Part shown: positions 18,326 to 26,628 of the stretch, piece by piece
How positions within the stretch are numbered: position 1 is the stretch's first letter
How the letters are laid out: each line of letters opens with the position of its first letter
Source: Planctomycetota bacterium
GTDB lineage: Bacteria > Planctomycetota > UBA1135 > UBA2386
Reading direction: 5' to 3'
Assembly: GCA_020425915.1 (NCBI GenBank)
Contig: JAGQQZ010000613.1
Span: forward strand, 1 to 33,457
Length of the DNA: 33,457 nt
Program-made: the position numbers and the translations under genes
Notes under the pieces: generated by a model
Database searches by the model: none
What the model was told of the DNA's origin: nothing
Seen by the model: only the letters and a program-made list of their open reading frames with translations

Positions 18326-18657
18326 TTGTCGGTCCGGAGCTCTTGCATCGCTTGTTCGATGCTCATGCGTTTCGGCGACTCACCCGCTTGCAGCATCTCC
18401 GCCTCGTAGGTGCGGAGCTCGGTGATCTGCGGCGTTGGGGCGCGCTCGACCCTCTCGACGACCTGCGAGAACGAGACCGCCGAGAAGATGTAGCTCAGGA
18501 TCCAGACGGAGCCGAACACGAACACCGTCGCGATCACGAGGACGATGACCGTCTTCTTCGCATCGATGTCCTTCTCGGGGTCGAGCCACGCGGCTTTTGC
18601 GCCGGTCGACGAGGAGACGTCGCCGTGCGTCGGTTCGGTCGGTGTTGCGGTCGACAT
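18322..18657 (-). CDS. Unknown single-helix membrane protein of the act-cox operon
   Basis: A 111-residue protein without a recognised domain. Residues 1-34 are polar, 36-60 form one hydrophobic helix, and about 50 residues then face the other side, ending in MSIEQAMQELRTDK. No metal or haem motif is present. It lies 8 nt after actF and overlaps sco (GTGA), so it is made with both complexes. It may be a small assembly factor or a linker subunit. From memory, small proteins with a similar I-x-x-A-M tail occur beside cox genes elsewhere, but this is not verified here. Confidence 0.8.
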   Translation of the reverse strand: MSTATPTEPTHGDVSSSTGAKAAWLDPEKDIDAKKTVIVLVIATVFVFGSVWILSYIFSAVSFSQVVERVERAPTPQITELRTYEAEMLQAGESPKRMSIEQAMQELRTDK

Positions 18658-18665
18658 GGTTCGCC

Positions 18666-19919
18666 TCAGATGTTGTGGAACTTCAGCGACTCACGCAGGC
18701 GGGGGTCGCGTTCGGGGACGAGCGGCGTGCTGCTGGTCGTGCGCAGCGTCCAACCGAGGAACAGGAACAGCAGACCGACGAAGCTCGCGATGTGGTCGAA
18801 ACCGAACTCGAGGCCCGTGGCGCTCGCCGTGTCCTGTTGGTGGACCGGCATGATCAGGTACTGCATGTCGATCCAGTGCATGACGAGCAGGAACACGGCG
18901 CCGAAGGCGAGCATCGGGCGGTTCCGCTTGACGTGACGCGACAGCAGGAAGGCGAACGGCGCGAGGAAGTGGCCGAAGATCAGGATCGGCCCGACGTAGT
19001 CCCAGCCGTTGTGGCTGCGGTACTGGTACCAGTGCGTCTCTTCCGGCAGGTTCGCGTAGTAGATCAGCATGTACTGCGAGAAGTTCACGTAGGTCCAGAA
19101 GACCATGAACGCGAACATCAGCTTGCCGATGTCGTGGTAGTGCTCGGTGTTGACGATGTCGCCGAGGTAACCCTTGCCGCGCAGCCACATGCAGACCAGC
19201 GCGAGCACGGCGTAGAACGCCATGACCGAGCCGGCGAAGTAGGTCACGCCGAACATCGTCGAGAACCAGTGCGGGTCGATCGACATGATCCAGTCGAACG
19301 CCGCGAAGGTCGTCGTGATCGCGAACAGCAGGAGACCTGGTGCGGCGCGACGCGCGAGGCGCATCGTGATCGCCGGGTCACCGTTCTGGTCCTGAGCAAC
19401 GCTCGCGTTGCGGAAGTAGCGGGACAGCCCGATCCAGACGGCGAAGTAGAACGCCGCGCGGACGTAGAAGAAGGTCGGGTTCAGGTAGCCCGCCTTGTGC
19501 GCAACGATCTCGTCGTAGGCCGGTGAACCCGCGGGCGCGACGTGCCACCAGTGGTGGTAGAGGCTCTCCGGGCCGCCGATCGCGATCGGCAGGAACAGGA
19601 TCGCCAACACCGGGAACACGGTCGTCATGTTCTCCGCGAGGCGCCGCACCACGACGCTCCAACCGGCGCGCGTGATGTGTTGCACGAGCACGAAGAACAG
19701 CGCGCCGAGCGCGATGCTCAACGTGAACATGTAGGCGACGAGGTAGGCGAAGTAGCCACCACCGGTGCCATCGAACATCGCGAGTGCGATGCCGACGATC
19801 GTCGCGATCGCGCCGACGCCGAGGAACAGGTTCGTCGACCCGCCGAGGTCACCTTCCTTGACGCGCGTCGTGATCGTCGGCGCGTTCTGGTCGATCGGAG
19901 GAACGGTCGATGCGGTCAT
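18666..19919 (-). CDS. actF: Alternative Complex III subunit ActF (membrane)
   Basis: A 417-residue integral membrane protein with about ten helices, related to NrfD/PsrC and paired with ActC in ACIII. Recognisable stretches are PESLYHHWWH, LNPTFFYVRAAFYFAVW, FDWIMSIDPHWFSTMFG and FWTYVNFSQYMLIYYANLPEET, which are typical of ActF. It probably helps form the quinol site or ion path. It starts with ATG overlapping the actE stop (TAATG). Confidence 0.93.
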   Translation of the reverse strand: MTASTVPPIDQNAPTITTRVKEGDLGGSTNLFLGVGAIATIVGIALAMFDGTGGGYFAYLVAYMFTLSIALGALFFVLVQHITRAGWSVVVRRLAENMTTVFPVLAILFLPIAIGGPESLYHHWWHVAPAGSPAYDEIVAHKAGYLNPTFFYVRAAFYFAVWIGLSRYFRNASVAQDQNGDPAITMRLARRAAPGLLLFAITTTFAAFDWIMSIDPHWFSTMFGVTYFAGSVMAFYAVLALVCMWLRGKGYLGDIVNTEHYHDIGKLMFAFMVFWTYVNFSQYMLIYYANLPEETHWYQYRSHNGWDYVGPILIFGHFLAPFAFLLSRHVKRNRPMLAFGAVFLLVMHWIDMQYLIMPVHQQDTASATGLEFGFDHIASFVGLLFLFLGWTLRTTSSTPLVPERDPRLRESLKFHNI

Positions 19920-20497
19920 TATTCCGTGATCCTGTGTTGCAGGGCCCGCAGGTAGTGAACGATCTTCCAGCGGTCTTCGGCCGGGATCATGTGTCCGTAG
20001 GCAGGCATCGTCGCCTTGCCTTCGGTGATGGTCTTGAACAGCTCGCCGTCCTTCATCTTGCCAGCCTGCAGACGCTCCTCGGTCGCGAGGTTCGGCAGGA
20101 CCGCGTTGAACGAACCGGCTGGCGCGCGCTGCATGACGACGCCCTTGCCGCTACCGGCGCGATCGTGACACACGGCGCAGTAGATGTTGAACCGCTCCTG
20201 GCCCCGGGCGAGGTTCGCGTAGGTCGCAGCGATCGGGTTGTCGACGAAACGACCGCCCTGCTCGTAGACGCCGAGCGCACGTTGGTCGAGCGTGCCCTGC
20301 GCGATCGTCCCCGCGACCGGCATCCGCATGCCGCGCTTGTCCGTCCAGGTCGGGAAGTCGAAGTCTTCCTGCGCCTGGATGTACGGCTGGTCGTCCATGT
20401 CCGGGACGAGGTGGATCGGCGGGTGCTTCGACACGCCACCGCGACAGCTCACGAAGACCGCGAGCGCGATCACGGCGATGAGGTGCGTCACCTTCAT
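19919..20497 (-). CDS. actE: Alternative Complex III subunit ActE (monohaem cytochrome c lipoprotein)
   Basis: A 192-residue protein starting with a lipoprotein signal (hydrophobic residues 6-16, then Cys18 in VFVSC). The haem site CAVCH is at 107-111 and the probable distal ligand is Met164 in TMPAYG. It would carry electrons from ActA/ActB toward the oxidase on the periplasmic face. The start is fixed by the TAATG overlap with actD; a longer upstream frame lies inside actD. It also overlaps actF at its stop. Confidence 0.94.
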   Translation of the reverse strand: MKVTHLIAVIALAVFVSCRGGVSKHPPIHLVPDMDDQPYIQAQEDFDFPTWTDKRGMRMPVAGTIAQGTLDQRALGVYEQGGRFVDNPIAATYANLARGQERFNIYCAVCHDRAGSGKGVVMQRAPAGSFNAVLPNLATEERLQAGKMKDGELFKTITEGKATMPAYGHMIPAEDRWKIVHYLRALQHRITE

Positions 20498-21036
20498 TAG
20501 TCGTCCTCCAGGACTTCGACGTTGGCAGCACCCAGTCCCTCGAGGAACGCCTTGGTGCCGTGTGCGTCGAACTTGGGATCCTTCGCCTCGATCGACAGGA
20601 AGAACCGGTCGTCGGTCACGCGGTGGATCGAGCTGTGCTTGAAGATCGGGTGGTGGAAGCGCGGCAGTCGATTGAGCACGAACATGCCGAACACGGCGAC
20701 GAGCGATGCGAGGAGCACCATCAACTCGAACGTGATCGGGATCGTGGCCGGCCAGGCGTACGGTGTCTTGCCCGAGACCCAGAACTCGTAGTCGACCGCG
20801 TTCGTCCACCACTGCATGCCCTGCGCGAGCAGGATGCCGGCGATGCCACCGCATACGACGAGCCAGCCGAGGTGACTCGGCCCATGCCGGAGCGCATCGT
20901 CGATCCCGTGCACGGGGAACGGCGTGTGCGCATCGACGCGGGTGTAGCCCTCGGCAGTCGTGGCCTTCGCGGCCTTGTAGATCGCGGCCGCAGAGTCGAA
21001 CTCCGCGACGACGCCAAACGTCTTGGAAGCACTCAT
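20497..21036 (-). CDS. actD: Alternative Complex III subunit ActD (DUF3341)
   Basis: A 179-residue subunit. An N-terminal ferredoxin-like part (VVAEFDSAAAIYKAA, then YTRVDAHTPFPVHGID) is followed by two transmembrane helices (about 75-95 and 123-142) and a cytoplasmic tail with HHPIFKHSSIHRVTDDRFF. This is the normal ActD layout. It caps the membrane part near ActC. ATG overlaps the actC stop (ATGA). Confidence 0.93.
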   Translation of the reverse strand: MSASKTFGVVAEFDSAAAIYKAAKATTAEGYTRVDAHTPFPVHGIDDALRHGPSHLGWLVVCGGIAGILLAQGMQWWTNAVDYEFWVSGKTPYAWPATIPITFELMVLLASLVAVFGMFVLNRLPRFHHPIFKHSSIHRVTDDRFFLSIEAKDPKFDAHGTKAFLEGLGAANVEVLEDD

Positions 21037-22457
21037 GCGTGTCCCTCCTGCGGCGTGTGGTCAGCGTGGCCGTGATGCGGATTGGCCTGGGGCATGACGC
21101 CCTTGACCTCGCTCAGCGCGATGACCGGCAGGAAGCGGCAGAACAAGAGGAAGAACGTGAAGAACAGGCCGAAGCTGCCGACATAGGTCATCACGTCGAT
21201 GATCGTCGGCGAGAAGTAGTCCCAGCTCGACGGCATGAAGTCACGGTGTAGCGAGGTGACCGTGATCACGAACCGCTCGAACCACATCCCGATGTTCACG
21301 AAGATCGAGATGATGAAGAGGACCGTGGGGTTGCGACGCAGCGCTCGGAACCAGAAGAACTGGGGCGAGATCACGTTGCACGAGATCATGATCCAGTACG
21401 CCCACCAGTAGGGTCCGAACGCGCGGTTGATGAACGCGAAGCCCTCGTACTCCGAGCCGCTGTACCACGCGATGAAGAACTCCATCCCGTACGCGTAGCC
21501 GACCAGGGTGCCGGTCAGCAGCAGGATCTTCGCGATGTTGTCGAGGTGGTTGAGCGTGATCAGGTGGTGCAAGTTGAGCCACTTGCGCGCCGGGATCATC
21601 AGCGTCAACACCATGCCGAAGCCGGAGAAGATCGCCCCCGCGACGAAGTACGGCGGGAAGATCGTCGTGTGCCAGCCGGGCAGGTTCGACACCGCGAAGT
21701 CGAAGGACACGATCGAGTGCACCGACAGCACGAGCGGCGTGCTCAGACCGGCGAGGATCAGGTAGGCCTTCTCGTAGTTGATCCAGTGGCGGTTGCTGCC
21801 GTGCCAGCCGAACGCGAACACGCCGTAGACGTGCGACGCGATCTTGCGACCGGCCTTCCACGCGCGGTCACGGAAGGTCGCGATGTCGGGGATCAGACCG
21901 ACGTACCAGAACAGCAGCGACACCGTGAAGTAGGTGCTGACCGCGAACACGTCCCAGAGCAGCGGCGACTTGAAGTTCGGCCACAGCGACATCTGGTTCG
22001 GGATCGGGAACACCCAGTAGATGACCCAGATGCGACCGACGTGGATCGCCGGGAAGATGCCCGCGGCCATGACCGCGAAGATCGTCATCGCCTCGGACGC
22101 GCGGTTGATCGACGTCCGCCACTTCTGCCGGAACAGGAAGAGGATCGCCGAGATGAGCGTTCCCGCGTGTCCGATACCGATCCAGAACACGAAGTTGACG
22201 ATCGGCCAACCCCAGCCGGCGGGGTTGTTGTTGCCCCAGACGCCGATACCGGTCCAGACCAGGTAGCCGATCATCGCGAACAGGTTCAGCATCACGAGGA
22301 CGCTGACCCCGAACATCAGATACCAGCCCTTGGGGGTCTTCGACTCGGCGACCTTGGCGACGATGTTCGTCACCGCGGTGAAGTCGTGACCGCCTTCGAC
22401 GAGCGGTGCGCGTTCGAGCGGGTTCTCCGGCTCGTCCACTACGTGGATCGTCGTCAT
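21033..22457 (-). CDS. actC: Alternative Complex III subunit ActC (NrfD/PsrC-like quinol subunit)
   Basis: A 474-residue membrane protein of about ten helices that carries the menaquinol-binding site of ACIII in known structures. Conserved pieces are FWIGIGHAGTLISAILFLFRQ, RIWVIYWVFPIPNQM, a DIATFRDRAW loop and the WFERFVIT helix. The last 17 residues are His-rich (PHHGHADHTPQEGHA), an unusual tail for this family as far as I know. It begins 1 nt after the actB stop. Confidence 0.95.
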   Translation of the reverse strand: MTTIHVVDEPENPLERAPLVEGGHDFTAVTNIVAKVAESKTPKGWYLMFGVSVLVMLNLFAMIGYLVWTGIGVWGNNNPAGWGWPIVNFVFWIGIGHAGTLISAILFLFRQKWRTSINRASEAMTIFAVMAAGIFPAIHVGRIWVIYWVFPIPNQMSLWPNFKSPLLWDVFAVSTYFTVSLLFWYVGLIPDIATFRDRAWKAGRKIASHVYGVFAFGWHGSNRHWINYEKAYLILAGLSTPLVLSVHSIVSFDFAVSNLPGWHTTIFPPYFVAGAIFSGFGMVLTLMIPARKWLNLHHLITLNHLDNIAKILLLTGTLVGYAYGMEFFIAWYSGSEYEGFAFINRAFGPYWWAYWIMISCNVISPQFFWFRALRRNPTVLFIISIFVNIGMWFERFVITVTSLHRDFMPSSWDYFSPTIIDVMTYVGSFGLFFTFFLLFCRFLPVIALSEVKGVMPQANPHHGHADHTPQEGHA

Positions 22458-22458
22458 C

Positions 22459-25400
22459 TCAGACCAGCTCCGGGTTCGGGTTGTTGACCTTCGCGAGGTA
22501 GGTGGTTCGCGGCTTGAGATTCATCTCGGACAGCATCGCGTAGTTGAGCGGGGACGCGCGCAGCTTCGAGACGACCGTGTCCTGGTCGGCGATGTTGCCG
22601 AACGTGATCGCATCGGCCGGGCAGCCCTGCGCACACGCCGGAACGACCTCGCCATCGCGGATCGCACGGTCTTCGAGCTTCGCGGTGATCTTCGCCGCGC
22701 TGATCCGTTGCACGCAGTAGGTGCACTTCTCCATGACGCCTCGCGCACGGACGGTGACGTTCGGGTTGAACGCCATCTTCTCGGTCTGCTTGGTGTCGAG
22801 GTGGTTGTTGAACCAGTTGAAGCGACGGACCTTGTACGGGCAGTTGTTCGCGCAGTAGCGCGTGCCGATGCAGCGGTTGTAGGCCATGTCGTTGAGGCCT
22901 TCCGGACTGTGCATCGTCGCCGCGACGGGGCAGACCGACTCGCAAGAAGCGTTCTCGCACTGCATGCACGGCACCGGCTGCACGACCATGCCCGGGTCGT
23001 CGTCCTGCATCGGGTTGCCGTGGGCGGCCTCGCTGCTGAAGTAGCGGTCCATCCGCAGCCAGAACATCTCGCGACCGTTGCCGACCTCGGCCTTGCCGAC
23101 CATCGAGATGTTGTTCTCGCTCGTGCAGGCCACCACGCACGCGTTGCAGCCCGTGCAGGAGTTCAGGTCGATGACCATCCCCCACTGGTAGTGGCCCGGC
23201 TGGTTGCGGTGCAGGCGCTGGCCGTTGGCGTCACGACCGCTGTAGTCGCGCTCCTTCCACAACGACTTGAGGAACGATCGCTCGGTGTACTTCTCGTGCT
23301 CGCCGTGCGCGTGGTCGTGATCCCCGCCCTCCTCGTGGGAGTGGTCGTGAGCGTCACCGTGTTCGGCGTGCGCGTTCTTCACCGCGGCGGCCTTCGCCAG
23401 CGGCGACATGTCGGGAGCGAACGTCGGGGCCTCGCGGAACTCGGCGAGGGTTCCCTCGCGGTACAGCGGACGCCCCTCCATCGACCCGTGATCCTGCGAG
23501 GACACGAGCTCGTAGCTCTTCGAGGTCTTCGCGACCTTCACGCCTGCGGCCGAGAACCGGGTCGTCGAGGAACGCAACGGATAGGCGTCGAAGCCCGCGT
23601 GCTTGCAGACCTCACCGTGCGCGATCTTCCGACCCTGGCCGAGGGTCACGGTCACGACGTGGTCAGCGTGCCCGGGGACGATCCAGACCGGGCCCTCGAC
23701 CGTGCGCCCGTCGACCGTGATCGCGACGACGTTCGCGCCAGCGGTCATGTTCGGGCCACTGACGATCCCGGTCTCCGCGTGCACCTTCAGACCGAGGTCT
23801 TCCGCGGTCTTGCGGTTCATGCAGACGGCGTTGTCCCAAGTCAGCTTGGTGACCGGATCGGGCAGCTCCTGGAGCCACGCGTTGTTCGCGTAGCGACCGT
23901 CGAACACGGTCGCGTCCGGACGAATCTCGAGCTCGATCGCGCTCGCCGTCGGCTTGCCGGGTGCGACCCAGTTCTGCACGAGCGCACCGACGCGGCCCGG
24001 GTTGAGCGTGACCGATTCGGCGGTCGGCGCCGACCCGTGGATCAGGCCATCATGGAGGGCCTTGTTCCACCAGGCGTCGAAGTCGTCGGTGCGCGCCTGG
24101 TCCTGCCAGGTCTCGCGGACCAGTTCGTAGCCATCCTTGACCTCGCTGCCGGCGAGTCGGGCGACGATCTCGATCGTCGACAGGCCATGGTAGAGCGGCG
24201 CGATCAGCGGCTGCTGGATGCTGACCGTCCCGTCGCGGCTGACGGTGTCGCCCCACGCCTCGAGCTCGTGCGCGAGGTTCGCGTGCCACTCACTCGCCAT
24301 CGCGGTCTCGTCGACGTGCTCGCCGACGTGCACGGTGTGCTCGGCCTTGTGCCACGCCTCGGCGAGTCCGAGGTCCGCCGGTGCGTCGTGCACCGGGTTG
24401 ACCCCGATCGCGACGACCGTGTCGACCGACCCCGCGTTCAACGCGTCGGCCAGCGACTTGATCGAGTTCGTGGTCGCCACGCCCTCGGGCAGCTTGGCGA
24501 ACGACAACGTCTTGCCGACGTTGCCGAGGTGGTGGTTGATCGCCTGCGCGACGGCGTGCGCGGCCGCCGGCTGGCGCGGACCGACGAGCACCGCCGACTT
24601 GCCGCGGTTCTGCTTCAGGTCGTTGGCGAGCGGGACGACCCAGTCGGCCTTCTTGCGGTACGGGAACTTCTTGTCCTTGTGGACCGCGAGTGCGGTCGCC
24701 ATCGCCGAACCACCGACACCGAGTTCGGCCGCGAGCGCGAACAGTGCTTCGGTCGTGCGACCAGGAGCGGTGCGGAAACGGTGATCGGCGCTGCCACCGG
24801 TCACCGAGTAGCTCGACTCGGCGACGTAGAGGCGCGAGACCGACTGCGACGGATCGCTGATCTTGCGCGACTTGGCGTAGAGCTTGGTGTTGCGGACGAC
24901 GTCGCCGTCGGTGCCGAGGAAATCGTGGTCGAACGAGGCGATCACGCTGCACTTGTCGAGCGCCCAGATCGGCTCGACCTGCTTGCCGTACGCCTGGCCG
25001 AGACCTTCGATTGCGTTCTCGTCGCTGATCGGCGCATAGCGGTGCACGACGGCGCTCGGCATGGCCTTCTTCAGAGCGGCGACCATCCGCGCGAGCGTCG
25101 GTGAAGACGACGAAGGCAGCACGACGTGCAGGCCCTGCCCCTTCGCCGCGGCGAGCGCGGTGCGACGCCCGCTCAGGAACGCTTCGAACTCGGCGTGGTG
25201 ATCGACGGCGGCGGTCTCGCCGCCGCCGTGACCGTGCCCGTCGTCCTCGGCGTGATCGTGGCCGTGGGTCGCGCCCGGCTGGAACGGGTTCTGCGACCGG
25301 GCCGGGTCGTACAGGTTCAGCAGCTCACCCTGCAACCATGCGGTCGTGCCGCCGAGGCTGCCCGGATGGATCGGGTTGCCCTCGACCTTCGTCGGGCGAC

Positions 25401-25743
25401 CGTCGTTGCTGCGGACCAGCAGACCGACACCGAAACCACCCGACGTCAGCGCCGTCGCGTAGTGCTGCGGCACACCCGGGATCAGGAACTCGGGGCGGTG
25501 CGTGAACGGCAGGATCTTCTGGAACGGCTTGCGGCAACTCGTGAAGCTCGCCGCCGCGACGGACGCCGCGACCGCGGTCAGGAAGTTGCGGCGCGAGACT
25601 CCGTCCTTGAAGTGGTGACCTTCCGCGACGCCTTCCGGGAACTCGCGCTCGACGAGCTCGCGGAACTCGGACGTGTCGGACAGCTGCGACGCGCTGCGCC
25701 AGTACACCGGCTCGGAACGGGATTCGAGGTTCGTCGTGCTCAT
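22459..25743 (-). CDS. actB: Alternative Complex III subunit ActB (molybdopterin-like domain fused to Fe-S domain)
   Basis: A 1094-residue periplasmic subunit. A Tat-type signal (SRRNFL at 50-55, a hydrophobic stretch, and a lipobox-like Cys70) starts it. A molybdopterin oxidoreductase-like domain spans about 80-780; in known ACIII it holds no molybdenum cofactor. The ferredoxin domain has four Cys sets: 863/866/869/873, 926/929/934/938, 958/964/968 and 1007/1010/1037/1041. That is 15 Cys, fitting three 4Fe-4S clusters and one 3Fe-4S. Two His-rich inserts lie at 160-183 (7 His) and 792-816 (9 His). ATG overlaps the actA stop; an in-frame ATG three codons earlier is possible. Confidence 0.95.
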   Translation of the reverse strand: MSTTNLESRSEPVYWRSASQLSDTSEFRELVEREFPEGVAEGHHFKDGVSRRNFLTAVAASVAAASFTSCRKPFQKILPFTHRPEFLIPGVPQHYATALTSGGFGVGLLVRSNDGRPTKVEGNPIHPGSLGGTTAWLQGELLNLYDPARSQNPFQPGATHGHDHAEDDGHGHGGGETAAVDHHAEFEAFLSGRRTALAAAKGQGLHVVLPSSSSPTLARMVAALKKAMPSAVVHRYAPISDENAIEGLGQAYGKQVEPIWALDKCSVIASFDHDFLGTDGDVVRNTKLYAKSRKISDPSQSVSRLYVAESSYSVTGGSADHRFRTAPGRTTEALFALAAELGVGGSAMATALAVHKDKKFPYRKKADWVVPLANDLKQNRGKSAVLVGPRQPAAAHAVAQAINHHLGNVGKTLSFAKLPEGVATTNSIKSLADALNAGSVDTVVAIGVNPVHDAPADLGLAEAWHKAEHTVHVGEHVDETAMASEWHANLAHELEAWGDTVSRDGTVSIQQPLIAPLYHGLSTIEIVARLAGSEVKDGYELVRETWQDQARTDDFDAWWNKALHDGLIHGSAPTAESVTLNPGRVGALVQNWVAPGKPTASAIELEIRPDATVFDGRYANNAWLQELPDPVTKLTWDNAVCMNRKTAEDLGLKVHAETGIVSGPNMTAGANVVAITVDGRTVEGPVWIVPGHADHVVTVTLGQGRKIAHGEVCKHAGFDAYPLRSSTTRFSAAGVKVAKTSKSYELVSSQDHGSMEGRPLYREGTLAEFREAPTFAPDMSPLAKAAAVKNAHAEHGDAHDHSHEEGGDHDHAHGEHEKYTERSFLKSLWKERDYSGRDANGQRLHRNQPGHYQWGMVIDLNSCTGCNACVVACTSENNISMVGKAEVGNGREMFWLRMDRYFSSEAAHGNPMQDDDPGMVVQPVPCMQCENASCESVCPVAATMHSPEGLNDMAYNRCIGTRYCANNCPYKVRRFNWFNNHLDTKQTEKMAFNPNVTVRARGVMEKCTYCVQRISAAKITAKLEDRAIRDGEVVPACAQGCPADAITFGNIADQDTVVSKLRASPLNYAMLSEMNLKPRTTYLAKVNNPNPELV

Positions 25744-26378
25744 CGGTGGCATGCGGAGCAGTGTTCGGGCGGGTGGAGGTTGCGCTCGGACAGGAACGAC
25801 TCACCCTGCTTCGGGTCCGGGACGAAGTTCATGTCGGTGACCTTGTCGAGCGGGCGCAGGTGGTTCTCCGGCTCGCGGTGACACTCGAGGCACCAACCCA
25901 TGCTGAGCGGCTCGACCTGGCGGACGACTTCCTGCTGGTCGATGCGGCCGTGACAGCTCGCGCAGCCGACCCCGGCATGGACGTGCACCGAGTGATCGAA
26001 GTAGGCGTAGTCCGGCAGCATGTGGACCTTGACCCACTGCACCGGCTCACCCGAGGTGTGCGCCGCGTGGAGCTTCTTGATCTCCGGACGATCCGTGAGA
26101 ACCGTCTTGTGACAGTTCATGCAGGTCTCGGTCGTCGGGATCGTCGCCCGCGGGCCGCGCTCCACGTTCTGGTGGCAGTAGCGGCAGTCCATCCCCATGA
26201 CTCCGGCGTGCAGCTTGTGGCTGTACTGCACGGGTTGCACCGGCGCGTAGCCCACGTCGGTGTTCTTCGGGGAGAACCAGTACCAGACGACGAACGTCAC
26301 GAACGCCCCGGCGAAAGCCGCCGCTCCGGCGACGAGCGTGGGGATCTTGTTCGTCCACTTGGGGAAGATGACGGTCAA
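25740..26378 (-). CDS. actA: Alternative Complex III subunit ActA (pentahaem cytochrome c)
   Basis: A 212-residue membrane-anchored multihaem cytochrome. One N-terminal helix (about 14-35) is followed by five CxxCH sites: 65-69, 86-90, 139-143, 163-167 and 207-211. The last is one residue from the C-terminus. Extra His residues (for example SHKLHAG) can serve as distal ligands. It accepts electrons from the ActB clusters. The start is TTG, supported by GGAGAGG 7 nt upstream and the lack of an in-frame ATG or GTG nearby. It is the first gene of the operon. Confidence 0.94.
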   Translation of the reverse strand: MTVIFPKWTNKIPTLVAGAAAFAGAFVTFVVWYWFSPKNTDVGYAPVQPVQYSHKLHAGVMGMDCRYCHQNVERGPRATIPTTETCMNCHKTVLTDRPEIKKLHAAHTSGEPVQWVKVHMLPDYAYFDHSVHVHAGVGCASCHGRIDQQEVVRQVEPLSMGWCLECHREPENHLRPLDKVTDMNFVPDPKQGESFLSERNLHPPEHCSACHR

Positions 26379-26628
26379 ACTCGAACCTCTCCCACGGCGT
26401 TCAGGGTCACGAACACCGAGTGCAAGGGTGTCAGGCCGTCACGGAGCCCCGCGACGACGGGCATGGATCGATCCGAACAGCCAGGGCGGGCTGCTCGAGA
26501 TGGAGCAAAGGGATGCAGAGAAACGCGATGGAACGGCCCGCTGGGAGGCCGAAACGCGATCCTGTGTAAAAGAACGACCTGCGCCTTTCAATTTCAGTCG
26601 AACCAGAATCTTTGGCGCGCGCGCCGCC
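26379..26628 (-). promoter_or_regulatory. Promoter and leader of the act-cox operon
   Basis: This 250-nt gap holds no gene. Read on the minus strand, TTGAAA (26586-26591), a 17-nt spacer and TACACA (26563-26568) make a fair housekeeping-type promoter. Transcription would start near 26556 and leave a leader of about 178 nt. GGAGAGG before the TTG start is the ribosome-binding site. No known riboswitch was recognised in the leader. Confidence 0.45.
26614..26625. terminator. GC palindrome after the SGNH hydrolase gene
   Basis: GGCGCGCGCGCC is a perfect 12-bp palindrome beginning 3 nt after the SGNH gene stop. It can form only a short stem and has no T-run. It may help end that transcript before the act promoter, but alternating CG could also be chance in G+C-rich DNA. 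Confidence 0.3.

Noticed and set aside
23296..23370. Repeated GTG-rich stretch that looks like a degenerate tandem DNA repeat
   Set aside because: It is explained by consecutive His codons (CAC) of ActB on the minus strand, so it is a protein-level feature, reported as such.
22708..25104. A 798-codon open frame on the + strand opposite actB
   Set aside because: It is a mirror of the high third-position G+C of actB. It is rich in Val, Arg, Asp and His because of the His codons on the other strand, and no motif was seen.
25207..25224. Strong hairpin GGCGGCG-GTCT-CGCCGCC
   Set aside because: It lies inside actB and results from Gly and Ala codons next to the first His-rich insert. No regulatory role is suggested.
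22459..25743. Reading ActB as a stand-alone molybdenum enzyme (for example a formate dehydrogenase or polysulfide reductase)
   Set aside because: The fused order of the two domains, the ActA-F gene context and the DUF3341 neighbour identify ACIII, whose molybdopterin-like domain is known to lack the cofactor.
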